From positions 1 to 52,788 of the forward strand of contig JACQUA010000410.1 of NCBI GenBank assembly GCA_016210565.1: a stretch of 52,788 bases of DNA, written 5' to 3'. Under the pieces are notes generated by a model. The model was not told where the DNA came from and made no database searches. It was given only the letters and a program-made list of their open reading frames with translations. The stretch comes from Chloroflexota bacterium. Its GTDB lineage: Bacteria; Chloroflexota; Dehalococcoidia; JACQUA01. This document shows positions 16,409 through 25,316 of the stretch, piece after piece (position 1 is the stretch's first letter; every line of letters begins with the position of its first letter). A program made the translations under genes and the position numbers.

Positions 16409-17275
16409 TCAAACACTCGCGTACAGAATCCATTTGCGAATGGCTTCTAAACGACTCGGATCCCTCAGGCGGGTCGGCGGATGACAGAACACCTTGATGT
16501 GAGAACTGCAGTGCCAGTTGGCGCCTGGATCTCCCTCCTTCGCCATTTGAAGTTTATAGGACTCATCTGTGATTGCTGAATAGGCATCCTTTTGAAAGGT
16601 AATAACGGCTCCGCCACGAGATACAAATTTCCGGATTATTCCATCGATACGTCTTTCTTCACATTCCCTGATCCTGGTAAGAGCTTCCTTCCTGAACAGT
16701 CGGCGCAGGCCGGCAACTCCCGACCATCGGGCGCCGCTGGATGGGCTTGGCATCGAATAGAACACAGCCAGGCCGATCCGAAAGGGAGAGCAATAAGATA
16801 ACTCGTAGAGAGCCGCTTTCCGCAACCGGTTAGCTTTGTCTATCGGCTTGACTCCGGCCAGAGCGGGAAATGAAAGTATCCCTGCCTTGCTGAGCATGTT
16901 CCAAATACGATGCTCTTTCTCCTGTCCCTTTTTCCCTTCAAAAGAGAAGAACATCCCTGAAGCCACAGAATGTGAAGCGGGATTGCCAAAAACCAGAAGG
17001 AGCGGAGGACGTTTGTCGGATTCGGTGGGGATAATAGATTCGGTTTGATAGCTAACCAGGTCGCCCCTCAGCTCAAAGATGCTCGAATAATCGGGTTGGG
17101 CATTCTTGAACTCTTCAAACCTCCTTCGAAATTCCTCCCTCCGTTTGTCGCCGGAATAAAGAGCGCCGATGCTGAACTTGACACTTTGAATACCCGGCAT
17201 GGACTCTACGTCCCGGAATGTCAGCAGATTCTCTTCCATGACGGGCGCCCGACAACCGCCTCTATCTCTTGCCAT
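16409..17275 (-). CDS. hypothetical protein, possibly uracil-DNA-glycosylase-like
   Basis: Open frame of 288 residues that I do not firmly recognise. Visible segments are PLLLVFGNPASHSVASGMFFSFEG in mid-protein (a strand followed by a G-x-P-x-S loop) and VFCHPPTRLRDPSR near the C-terminus. This order, a GxxP-type loop early and an HP-type loop late, recalls the uracil-DNA-glycosylase superfamily, but that is a weak inference. The rest is basic and helical. The start is uncertain: ATG 17275 overlaps the end of the dockerin remnant, and ATG 17239 (MEENLLTF) is an alternative; neither has a good RBS. It is the last gene before tRNA-Leu copy 1 in the tRNA-bracketed block. Confidence 0.55.
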   Translation of the reverse strand: MARDRGGCRAPVMEENLLTFRDVESMPGIQSVKFSIGALYSGDKRREEFRRRFEEFKNAQPDYSSIFELRGDLVSYQTESIIPTESDKRPPLLLVFGNPASHSVASGMFFSFEGKKGQEKEHRIWNMLSKAGILSFPALAGVKPIDKANRLRKAALYELSYCSPFRIGLAVFYSMPSPSSGARWSGVAGLRRLFRKEALTRIRECEERRIDGIIRKFVSRGGAVITFQKDAYSAITDESYKLQMAKEGDPGANWHCSSHIKVFCHPPTRLRDPSRLEAIRKWILYASV

Positions 17276-17455
17276 AGTTCAATCCCAGTATTACCGCGTC
17301 AAAAATGTCAACGACGCCGTCCCTATAAACATCCTGGGCCAGCCCTGGGGCAACGGGTGCGCCGAAATATGGCCCCAGGGCTGCCAGATCCGCCGCATTG
17401 ACAACACCACATTGTTGATATCCCCGGCACATAGCAGCAGATCACCTGCATTCTT
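17262..17455 (-). pseudogene. remnant of a dockerin-type module
   Basis: On the minus strand one frame reads GVVNAADLAALGPYFG, a short linker, then QDVYRDGVVDIFDAVILGL and NYGKR before a TAG at 17262-17264. These are two dockerin/EF-hand-like repeats (D-x-x-x-D-G-x-V-(D/N)-x-x-D-(A/L)). The start of the first loop (AGDINN) lies in a neighbouring frame, so a one-base frameshift separates it. No complete gene can be built from it, and the 3' end overlaps the possible start of the ORF at 16409-17275. The intact relative in the window is the C-terminus of the 44.2-49.7 kb gene. Confidence 0.65.
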
Positions 17456-17460
17456 CGTTT

Positions 17461-17518
17461 CGCCCGGCCCTGGACTATTCCCAAGATCCTCCTGAAGAAG
17501 TACGGTCTGGCGAACTAG
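17461..17518 (+). pseudogene. 3' remnant of a TctC-type gene, antisense to the treY end
   Basis: The plus strand reads IPKILLKKYGLAN followed by TAG at 17516-17518, like the C-termini of TctC1 (SKSLQKKYGLVK) and TctC2 (PQELQRKFGLVSK). The bases GCCCGGCCCTGGACTATTCC also align with TctC1 positions near 5770. It overlaps the last 14 codons of treY on the other strand, so the treY tail is partly foreign sequence. Confidence 0.55.
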
Positions 17519-20500
17519 CCCGACTTCGGCCGGAATGGGACCCCAATGCCGCCACAGGGAACGTGGCTAACGCGTCGGCGAGGCGCAGCTCCGGCCTTCC
17601 GGTCCGGTCAAGCGGTCTGATGGTTTCTCCTGTAAACAGGTGTTTGTAGTTGCCCGCCTGGAGTTTCGCGGGCAAAACCAGGCGCGTATCGGCCCAGGCC
17701 TCTTCCCCGACTGGCTCCCGATCGCCGACGCGAGTCAAACCAGCAATAAGTCTCGGCGCCGCGACCACAAGAGTTGTTTTTCCTTTTTTCCAGGCATAGG
17801 CGCAGACATGGTCTCTTTTCGCCCCGGCGACTTTCACGGGCAAATAACTACCGGCGTCAAATAGCGCAACATTTTCGCGCCGGTAGTTTAGGGACCTCCA
17901 GGTAACATAGAGCTTGATAAGCCCGTCCTCCTTCGTTTCGACAAGCTGCCGTATGAAGCCAGAGCAGTCTCCGGACGAAGCCAGCCGGTGCTTTATTCGC
18001 TCCAGAAGCTGGATGCGCTGGTTAAAATCCACCGGCTGCCGGTTATCCGGGTCGGTCAGGTTAAACGCCCACAGTTCATTTCCCTGATACGTGTCGGGTA
18101 CACCGGGAGAGAAAAGCTTCAGGACCACCTGCGAAAGCGAGTTACAGATGCCGCAGGTGGCTACCGGTTTCAAGAACGCCGTGAAATCCGCGAGAAACTC
18201 CCCCGAAAGAGCGGGGTCCAGGATATCACGTATGAAACTGGCAATGCCCTCCTCGTAGGCGGTATTGGGGCTTATCCAGCTCGTATGGACCTTGGCTTCC
18301 CTGAGAGCCTTCAGCATATGCTGCTGAAGGCGTCCCCGGTATCGATCGCCTTCTTCTTTGTCCGTTGAATGGGCCGGATGGGTGCCCAGCAGGGTCTGGT
18401 AGATGAGATATTCTTCATTGCCATCAGGCACAGCTTCATTGCTGACAGCCGTCTTCTTCATTTGATTGAGCTGGCTCCAGCGTTTCAGGGCCGCTCGCCA
18501 CTGTCCCGGTATCTCGGAAAGCACGTTAAGCCGGGCGCGCACATCTTCACCCCTCTTGGAGTCATGTGTTGACGTGCTGATAAACGAATGAGGCATGTCC
18601 CGGTGGCGCCGCTTGTTCTGACCGTGAAATTCTTCCAGGGAACGGCCGAATTTGTGCGGCGACCCTCCGACTTCATTCAGGGAGACTAAAGGGTTGTAGA
18701 TGTAGAAGGCGGTATCTTCCACTCCTTTTGCCATGGCGGGACCCGTGAACTGCTGAAAACGCATCACGAATAGCCGTTGCTCGTTGCGACCTTCTTCGCT
18801 CATGCCAACGGGATAGCGCAGGAGCAGGGTATCCCTGATAAAATCAAAAACGGCCGAGCTCACCGCCGGGTTCCTTCTCTGCGCCCGGTTTATGGCCATA
18901 TTGATAACATTCTTATCTCTTTCGTCCACCACTTCCTCGTAAGCATTCAGGTAGGTGCGGTAGACAGGGAATGAAGCAATCACCTCTCCGATGGCATCCC
19001 GCAGGCTATTAAGGGTGAAATCCCGGTATTGCCAGCTTCTTTCAGAAACCCGGTTGAGCTGGTGGGCCAGCAGGTTAACTTCGGCGGACAGGGAAGTCCT
19101 CATGACCAGGCCCTTACTCTGGTACATGATTTCTTCAAAAGTCGCCTGGTTGCCCGTGAACTGACGGTAAGTGTACAGAAGTTTTCGTTTGTTCTTGCCG
19201 TCCACGAATAACCCGTTAAGGACTCTCGTGAACTCATAGCCTGTGGTTCCGTCCACCGGCCACGTCTCTCTCAGGGCCTCATTCTCGCCAAGGATCTTTT
19301 CCACAACGATATACAGGGGTTGTACCGACTCTGGATTTGTTTCCCTTTCTGTCTTAAACAGGCGGCACAGTTGTTCTTCCAACGCGCCGTGAGGCAGTTG
19401 TTTGAGCCCGTAGTCCAGAAGCGATGGCCCGTAATTCAAATCCCCCCAGTAGGAGCTTTGCAGCCGCCACAGATAATCCGCCGGGTTGAACAACCCGTCA
19501 ACGTGGTCAACCCTGATGCCATTGACAGCGCCTTTAGCCAGCAGTTCACGGACAAGGCGGTGGGACTCCTCGAAGACAAGGGGATCCTCCATCTTTATGG
19601 CGACCAGTTCGTTGACATCGAAGAAGCGCCGGTAATTGATTTCATCGGCCGCCACACGCCAGTAGCTCAACCGATAAGCCTGCCTTTCCAAAAGCTCGTG
19701 GAGCCTGCCAAAGCTTGCGTCTTCCCCGACGAGACCGTTGAGCTTCCTGATCTCCGCCCCGAGCGTCTCTTCCACCATTCGGTTCTTCGAGTGAAGTTCC
19801 CGGAGCCGCTTCTTTATGATCTCCTTTTCCCGCTGTCTCTCCAACACTTTCTCAGCTTCCGTTTCGCTCCGCTCCGGGAGATTCTTGCACGCAGTAATGA
19901 CGCTCTGGAGCTCAAGGTAATCCGGATGGTCCACGCCCAATGCATCCCTGAGAGGACCGAGGCAGGCTTCAAGTACAACTACAGCCGTTTTCGGCCCGAT
20001 AGGCAGCCGGTGGCCTTCGTATGACACCGTGAAAGATCCCCTGTCGAAGCCAACGGTGAGCCGCCCCGCCCGGAGCACATTGCCATAAAAGTCTTCCAGG
20101 ATTGGCAGGAGGACTTTGCCGTGCAACTCTGCCTTGATTGGCTCCCAGTCAATATCGAAGAATCTGGCAGAAGGGGACCCCGGGCCATTCTCCAACACGT
20201 CCAGCCAGCGGGGGTTGTCGAATATACCCATGTGGTTCGGAATGAAGTCGATAATCTGGCCCATGCCATGTTCGTGTAACCGTTGTACAAAATGCTCGTA
20301 CTCTTCCGCGGTCCCGATCTCCGGGTTCAACTGACCGTGGTCCGTGATGTCATACCCGTGAAGGCTGCCGGAACGGGCTTTCAGATATGGCGAGGCATAG
20401 CAGTCGGTTATCCCCAGCTCGGCGAGATAGGGCACTATATCTGCCGCATCACGGAAAGTAAAGTGCCGGCTGAAATTGAGGCGGTAAACCGAAACCGGCG

Positions 20501-20570
20501 TCCGCTTTGAGGTGAAGCCAGTCCTCCTGAGGGTCTTTAGAATATCTGACGCCTCTTTGTCGTTGGCCAT
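17475..20570 (-). CDS. treY: malto-oligosyltrehalose synthase
   Basis: Cytoplasmic GH13 intramolecular transglycosylase of 1031 residues. It converts the reducing end of a malto-oligosaccharide into an alpha,alpha-1,1 linkage. Evidence: N-terminal YRLNFSRHFTFRDAADIVPY, the long TreY insertion, motif GIRVDHVDGL with Asp355 as likely nucleophile, and the very characteristic SFISTSTHDSKRGEDVRARLNVLSE and DTYQGNELW segments. It is the third gene of a treZ-GH57-treY operon, 27 bases after the GH57 gene. The last residues (about SSPDRTSSGGSWE) do not look like a TreY terminus and overlap the antisense TctC remnant, so the 3' end has probably been rebuilt by recombination. Together with TreZ it makes trehalose from glycogen-type glucans. 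Confidence 0.95.
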   Translation of the reverse strand: MANDKEASDILKTLRRTGFTSKRTPVSVYRLNFSRHFTFRDAADIVPYLAELGITDCYASPYLKARSGSLHGYDITDHGQLNPEIGTAEEYEHFVQRLHEHGMGQIIDFIPNHMGIFDNPRWLDVLENGPGSPSARFFDIDWEPIKAELHGKVLLPILEDFYGNVLRAGRLTVGFDRGSFTVSYEGHRLPIGPKTAVVVLEACLGPLRDALGVDHPDYLELQSVITACKNLPERSETEAEKVLERQREKEIIKKRLRELHSKNRMVEETLGAEIRKLNGLVGEDASFGRLHELLERQAYRLSYWRVAADEINYRRFFDVNELVAIKMEDPLVFEESHRLVRELLAKGAVNGIRVDHVDGLFNPADYLWRLQSSYWGDLNYGPSLLDYGLKQLPHGALEEQLCRLFKTERETNPESVQPLYIVVEKILGENEALRETWPVDGTTGYEFTRVLNGLFVDGKNKRKLLYTYRQFTGNQATFEEIMYQSKGLVMRTSLSAEVNLLAHQLNRVSERSWQYRDFTLNSLRDAIGEVIASFPVYRTYLNAYEEVVDERDKNVINMAINRAQRRNPAVSSAVFDFIRDTLLLRYPVGMSEEGRNEQRLFVMRFQQFTGPAMAKGVEDTAFYIYNPLVSLNEVGGSPHKFGRSLEEFHGQNKRRHRDMPHSFISTSTHDSKRGEDVRARLNVLSEIPGQWRAALKRWSQLNQMKKTAVSNEAVPDGNEEYLIYQTLLGTHPAHSTDKEEGDRYRGRLQQHMLKALREAKVHTSWISPNTAYEEGIASFIRDILDPALSGEFLADFTAFLKPVATCGICNSLSQVVLKLFSPGVPDTYQGNELWAFNLTDPDNRQPVDFNQRIQLLERIKHRLASSGDCSGFIRQLVETKEDGLIKLYVTWRSLNYRRENVALFDAGSYLPVKVAGAKRDHVCAYAWKKGKTTLVVAAPRLIAGLTRVGDREPVGEEAWADTRLVLPAKLQAGNYKHLFTGETIRPLDRTGRPELRLADALATFPVAALGSHSGRSRASSPDRTSSGGSWE

Positions 20571-20597
20571 GTTCTCACTGTCTTCCGGCGCAAAGGA

Positions 20598-23021
20598 CTA
20601 CGCGACCCGCACCGACAGCTTTTCGCCCAGGGCAACAAAATGGGCAGTCCATTCGTCTGCGGCTTTCTGCCCCTCCCCGGTTTGCCGCTGACCCTGCCTG
20701 ACCATCTTCAGCTTCCTGAAGTATGAATTCTGGGCCTGCCGGATATCGACCGGGAAGGGCAGAGTCCTGACCAGGCTCACCAGGGACTCCATTTCAGTTA
20801 ACAAAGCAAGGTCTTCTGCTTTCGAGATAAAGTCAGATATCTTCCGTTCCAGCGTCTGCCTGTAAACGTGGGCCAGACCTTCCGTATCGAGCTCGATCTT
20901 CCAGAGTGCGGAATCGTCCAGAAGGTTCCTGATGACTTCGAAGTCCGGTGCAGCGGCGGAGAGAGCCCGCCGCAGGTCCGTATTCAAAACAAGTTCCGCG
21001 GCAGCCTTGAAAGCTACCGGTAAAGGATTCCCGAGTTCGGTAAGAAACCGCATCAACGGGTAGTTGGACCGGTAGACTTGCCGGTAGGCAGATTCCGCCT
21101 CGCTGATACTGGATTCCAGAATGCTATTCAGAACCTTGTTTTGCTGGTCCCGAAAAAGGGACCTTACGGAGTAGGTCGATGGGCCGAAGTGCTTGTCCAG
21201 CAGACGGACCGTTCCCGGGAAATCCGCCACGACGCAAGTCCGGCTTAGTTCCTCCAGCATTCCTTCAAACGCCTCTTTCCCTCTGTACTTGCGTACGCCG
21301 GCGTCAATATTATGGTCGCCGAATTGCAGTGCACTATAGCTGATCACCTCCGACTCCCGGGTTATGGCCGACGTGAACCTCGCTCTTCCCACTATGCCCT
21401 TGGTCTTACCACACGCAAAATCCCGGCCCGACTCAACATCGACGTCGTAGCAATATATCCTTGTCTTTTCCGGGTACTGTTGGAACAATGAGCTGATGGC
21501 AAAATGGGCGGCGACTTTGCCCAGATCTATCATCGTCGGTCTGACAAACTTCTCATAGATGCGGCGACCGTCTCCATGCTCCGGAATGTTACTCTTTGCC
21601 ACTTCAAGGAGCCTGAAAAAATTGTCCTCAATATCATCGCCAAACAAGTCCTGTGCTAGCTGTACCACCCGCCCGGCATACTGTATGACCTGTACCGTCT
21701 CGATTCCGGAGAGTTCATCGAAGAACCAGCCGCAACTGGTATACATCAGCATAGCATGCCGCTGAAGCTCCAATAGCTTTAGCGCCGTCACCACCTCTTC
21801 TCCGTTCAGTTCACGAATCGCGTGGTCCGCAAAAAAACGCCAGGCGGCTTCGGGAGAGCGGTCCATTACGAGACTAACATATCCGTCGCGAGCACGCCAC
21901 GGGTCTTTCAACAATTGCCCGGCTCTTTGCTCGTACTTCCAGCCCACCGTATCGCGCAGCCAGTCAAGGGCCCGGCGGAGCGCAGCCCGCCACTCCTGGC
22001 TCCATCCCGGGTGTCCGCCGGCATTGCAGCCACAGTTGGCCCGCCAGCGTTCGATGCCATGAACGCAACTCCATGACGTGTTTTCGATGATTTCCGCCTC
22101 ATGGGTTGGAGGGTGCTTTTCCAGGAATTCGCCATAGTTGGTTAGCCGCGCCATGTTCCCGGCTTCAATGAGATTCAAGGCATAAGCCAGGGCCATGTCT
22201 CCCCAGCGATGGTGGTGTCCATAACTTTCTCCGTCAGTTGCAATGTGAACGACCTGAGGCCAGTCACGCCGGTCGGAGAATCCGCCAATCAGACGATTGG
22301 CAAAACCCTCTCCTGAAGACAACAAACCCTCAAAAGCTACGGCGCGGGACATCGGACCGTCATAGAAGAAGACCCCGATCTTCCTTCCGGACGGCAGGGA
22401 CGCTTCATAGGCCCGCGTGGGATCGATGCGCGCTCCGCTTACATCATTCCAATCGCTGGAACCCATCAGGCGCACCCGTTTCGCTTGGTGCGGGGCCAGT
22501 ATGGTAAACTTGACGCCCAGCTCCGCCATGATATCCAGTGTTTCCAGGTCTACCGCAGTCTCCGGGAGCCACAAGCCTTCTGGAAGACGCTTGAATCTCC
22601 TTTCAAAGTCCTTAATACCCCAGGTCAATTGCGTGAACTTGTCCCGGCGGTTGGCCAGCGGCATGATCACATGATTATACGCTTGGGCTATTGCGGTCCC
22701 ATGCCCTGAAAAGCGGCTCTGGCCTTCGCGGTCGGCATCAAGAATCGCCTGGTAGGTCTCCGGAGCCCTGGCTTCCAGCCAGGCGAGCAGCGTCGGGCCA
22801 AAGTCGAAACTGATCTTGCCGTAGTTATTGATAATGTTGATGATCCGGTTTTCGCCCTCAAGGATACGGGATGTTGAGTTGGGCGCGTAGCATTCCGCCG
22901 CGACCCGCTCATTCCAGTCGTGATAGGGATAAGCGGAATATTGCAATTCGACAGCCTCCAGCCAGGGATTCTCCCGGGGCGGCTGGTAAAAGTGCCCGTG
23001 AATGCAGATATAGCGGTCCAA
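20598..23021 (-). CDS. glycoside hydrolase family 57 protein (DUF3536-type)
   Basis: Cytoplasmic protein of 807 residues. The GH57 barrel starts with RYICIHGHFYQPPRENPW (the H-x-H-F/Y-Q motif) and has GLWLPETAVD with the likely nucleophile Glu154, then FFYDGPMSRAVAF and HIATDGESYGHHH. A long C-terminal helical part (about residues 400-800) matches the architecture often annotated as GH57 plus DUF3536. GH57 members include alpha-amylases, 4-alpha-glucanotransferases and branching enzymes; the exact activity here is unknown. I choose the TTG start at 23021: it has GGAGG six bases upstream and begins one base after the treZ TAG, implying coupling. The ATG at 23063 would add 14 residues encoded inside treZ. 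It may remodel glucans for TreY/TreZ. Confidence 0.85.
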   Translation of the reverse strand: MDRYICIHGHFYQPPRENPWLEAVELQYSAYPYHDWNERVAAECYAPNSTSRILEGENRIINIINNYGKISFDFGPTLLAWLEARAPETYQAILDADREGQSRFSGHGTAIAQAYNHVIMPLANRRDKFTQLTWGIKDFERRFKRLPEGLWLPETAVDLETLDIMAELGVKFTILAPHQAKRVRLMGSSDWNDVSGARIDPTRAYEASLPSGRKIGVFFYDGPMSRAVAFEGLLSSGEGFANRLIGGFSDRRDWPQVVHIATDGESYGHHHRWGDMALAYALNLIEAGNMARLTNYGEFLEKHPPTHEAEIIENTSWSCVHGIERWRANCGCNAGGHPGWSQEWRAALRRALDWLRDTVGWKYEQRAGQLLKDPWRARDGYVSLVMDRSPEAAWRFFADHAIRELNGEEVVTALKLLELQRHAMLMYTSCGWFFDELSGIETVQVIQYAGRVVQLAQDLFGDDIEDNFFRLLEVAKSNIPEHGDGRRIYEKFVRPTMIDLGKVAAHFAISSLFQQYPEKTRIYCYDVDVESGRDFACGKTKGIVGRARFTSAITRESEVISYSALQFGDHNIDAGVRKYRGKEAFEGMLEELSRTCVVADFPGTVRLLDKHFGPSTYSVRSLFRDQQNKVLNSILESSISEAESAYRQVYRSNYPLMRFLTELGNPLPVAFKAAAELVLNTDLRRALSAAAPDFEVIRNLLDDSALWKIELDTEGLAHVYRQTLERKISDFISKAEDLALLTEMESLVSLVRTLPFPVDIRQAQNSYFRKLKMVRQGQRQTGEGQKAADEWTAHFVALGEKLSVRVA

Positions 23022-23022
23022 T

Positions 23023-24870
23023 CTAGACCTCCCTCCGGCAGACAAAGACGGCCAGGGAGTCACGGTCCAGGGTCAGCGTCTTCGCCCCCGCCGAGCTGAA
23101 CTCATCGGGCAATCGACTGCCCCCGCCCAGCCACTTTTCATCCGCGGTATCAAGCGACTTCCGCCAGCGCCCTGCGGGAAATGGCAACTCAACCGCAGTC
23201 GTTCTGTCAGCAAAATTGCTGACAAGAACTGCCTCAGTGGAATTCTTCCGGCGGCGAACATACAACAACCTGGCATCTTCGAATGCCTTGACCTCCATGT
23301 TCTCTTTGCTGAGCGAGCACAAAGCGGGTGTCTCTTTGCGAAGGCGGAGCAATTCCCTGTAATAACCCTCTAATACCCGGTGGTGCCCGGCGTCTCTCAG
23401 TCCGTGGTCAAGCTTGCAGCGCAAAAAGGTGGCCTCATCCTGAGGGTCGGGGATCTCACCCTGCCACCGGAAAGCCGCGAATTCGTGGCGACGTCCCTGG
23501 CGTACGGCTTCGATGAGCGCCGGATCGCTGTGGCTGACGAAATATTGAAATGGCGCTGTCTCGCCATATTCTTCCCCCATAAAGATAAGCGGTATGAATG
23601 GTGACAGTATGACCACGCCCGCCGCCACCTTCTGCTTATCAAAAGACACAAGCTGGCTCAACCGTGTCCCAAGCATCCGATTGCCCACCTGGTCGTGGTT
23701 CTGGATAAAGACCACAAACCTGTCCGCCTGGATATCTTTGCTGCTACTGCCATGACGCCGCTTGCGGTAGAGTGAATACTGACCGGAGTAAACGAATCCC
23801 TCGCGGAAAGCCTTTTCCAGTTGCCGGAGCCGGACGAAGTCCCGGTAGTACCCGGACTTCTCCCCGGTCAGCAGGACATGGAGGGCATGGTGAAAATCAT
23901 CATTCCACTGAGCGTCAAGCCCGTAACCGCCGCACCGCGGTGAGCGGAGAAGGCGGCGGTCATTGGCGTCGCTCTCGCCGATCAGAAATATTTCTCGCCC
24001 CAGACTCACTCTCAGTGCCTTTACGGACGCGGCCAGATCTTCCAGAAACGGCCGCGGTGAAAAGTCCAGGATGGCATGTAGCGCATCGAGCCTGAGGGAG
24101 TCAACGTGGAACTCGGTGAACCAGTAATGGGCATTATCTACGAAGAAGCGGCGTACTTCATCGCTATGAGGTCCATCAAAGTTGAGCGCCTTCCCCCACG
24201 GGGTCTGATATCGGTCGGTAAAATACGGCCCAAACTGTTCAAAGTAATTTCCTTCGGGTCCCAGGTGATTGTAGACCACGTCCAGGATTACGGCCATCCC
24301 TTCTTTGTGGCAAGCATCGACCAGCCTTTTCAGCCCTGCCGGGCCCCCGTAAGAATCCTGCACCGCAAAGGGATAGACCCCATCATAACCCCAGTTGCGG
24401 CCTCCCGGAAACCGGGCGACCGGCATGAGCTCCAGCGCCGTTATGCCCAACTCCCTTAGCCCGCTTATGAACGGGATAGCCGCCTCAAAGGTCCCCTCTG
24501 ATGTAAAAGCGCCGACGTGCAGCTCATAGATGACGTATTCCCGGAAGGGGATACCCCGCCAGCCCGCGTCATCCCACAGGAATCCGGAAGCGACGACTTG
24601 CGACGGCCCGTGCACCCCCTGAGGCTGGCACCGGGAAGCCGGGTCCGGATATTCCCCAGCCCCGTCCAGCCGGTAGAAATAGAGAGTCCCCGGCCCCACT
24701 CCCTCCACGGTGGCGCTACAATAGCCCTTCGCGTCCTTTTCCAGCGGGACGAGCATGTCCCCCGGTGACACGACATGGACCTCGACCGTTTCCGCTGCTG
24801 GCGCCCATGCCACGAACCGACAACGGCCGTCACCCAGGTATTGAGAGCGGAGGTAGTCCCTTTCAGTCAT
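23023..24870 (-). CDS. treZ: malto-oligosyltrehalose trehalohydrolase
   Basis: GH13 enzyme of 615 residues (from ATG 24870) that releases trehalose from the maltooligosyl-trehalose made by TreY. An N-terminal CBM48-like beta domain (CRFVAWAPAAETVEVHV, LYFYRLDG) is followed by the barrel with NWGYDGVYPFAVQDSYGG, VILDVVYNHLGPEGNY, FHVDSLRLDALHAI, IFLIGESDAND and FIQNHDQVGNR, all TreZ-typical. ATG 24891 is seven codons upstream and cannot be excluded; neither start has a strong RBS. It is the first gene of the operon and lies 69 bases downstream of tRNA-Leu copy 2 in the same orientation, so read-through from the tRNA promoter is conceivable. Confidence 0.94.
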   Translation of the reverse strand: MTERDYLRSQYLGDGRCRFVAWAPAAETVEVHVVSPGDMLVPLEKDAKGYCSATVEGVGPGTLYFYRLDGAGEYPDPASRCQPQGVHGPSQVVASGFLWDDAGWRGIPFREYVIYELHVGAFTSEGTFEAAIPFISGLRELGITALELMPVARFPGGRNWGYDGVYPFAVQDSYGGPAGLKRLVDACHKEGMAVILDVVYNHLGPEGNYFEQFGPYFTDRYQTPWGKALNFDGPHSDEVRRFFVDNAHYWFTEFHVDSLRLDALHAILDFSPRPFLEDLAASVKALRVSLGREIFLIGESDANDRRLLRSPRCGGYGLDAQWNDDFHHALHVLLTGEKSGYYRDFVRLRQLEKAFREGFVYSGQYSLYRKRRHGSSSKDIQADRFVVFIQNHDQVGNRMLGTRLSQLVSFDKQKVAAGVVILSPFIPLIFMGEEYGETAPFQYFVSHSDPALIEAVRQGRRHEFAAFRWQGEIPDPQDEATFLRCKLDHGLRDAGHHRVLEGYYRELLRLRKETPALCSLSKENMEVKAFEDARLLYVRRRKNSTEAVLVSNFADRTTAVELPFPAGRWRKSLDTADEKWLGGGSRLPDEFSSAGAKTLTLDRDSLAVFVCRREV

Positions 24871-24938
24871 GGCGCTACATTTAGCCGGCAACTCGGAGCT
24901 TCAACCCCGTGCCCTCTGCCCCGTTGGTGCACGGCGGC

Positions 24939-25023
24939 TGGTGGGGAAGGGGGGATTTGAACCCCCACGCCTTGCGGCACATGATCCTAAGTCATGCTCG
25001 TCTGCCAGTTCCGACACTTCCCC
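24939..25023 (-). tRNA. tRNA-Leu (anticodon UAG), copy 2
   Basis: Identical over all 85 bases, including the encoded CCA, to copy 1 at 16180-16264, and in the same orientation. Sequence identity stops at the tRNA boundaries, except that an 11-base TATTTTACCAC recurs upstream of both genes at slightly different distances (15 and 20 bases). Confidence 0.95.
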
Positions 25024-25094
25024 GTGGCCCCTGGTTCCCCTAGTATTTTACCACCTAACCCGGCGACTTGTTCTTCGCCCATTGGCCCCATGAA

Positions 25095-25250
25095 ACCGCA
25101 ACCACGAATGGACAACAATGAACACGACATGAAGGGCCGAAACGTTCGCGTCTGTTCGTGTTAATCCCAAATTATGCGTGCGTCCGGCAGGGGGGGGGTA
25201 GCCGCTCCGTTCCGAGAGTCCGCAAGGCGGACAGGTCCTTTGGCCTGCGG
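25095..25250. repeat. composite of dispersed repeats
   Basis: Fragments of the ACCACGAAT..AACACGAA repeat (about 25098-25165) lie next to a piece of the 9306-9445 hairpin (25164-25183) and the CCGCTCCG.TC..GAGAGTCCGC-AAG-GCGGACA repeat (25202-25236), which is shared with 15913-15950. The stretch between tRNA copy 2 and the ORF at 25317 contains no gene. Confidence 0.6.
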
Positions 25251-25316
25251 GGGCGGGGCACAACTGAAGGCGCCGGTCCCAACCCGCGAGGCAAGACCGC
25301 TGATGGGTACTACCTC

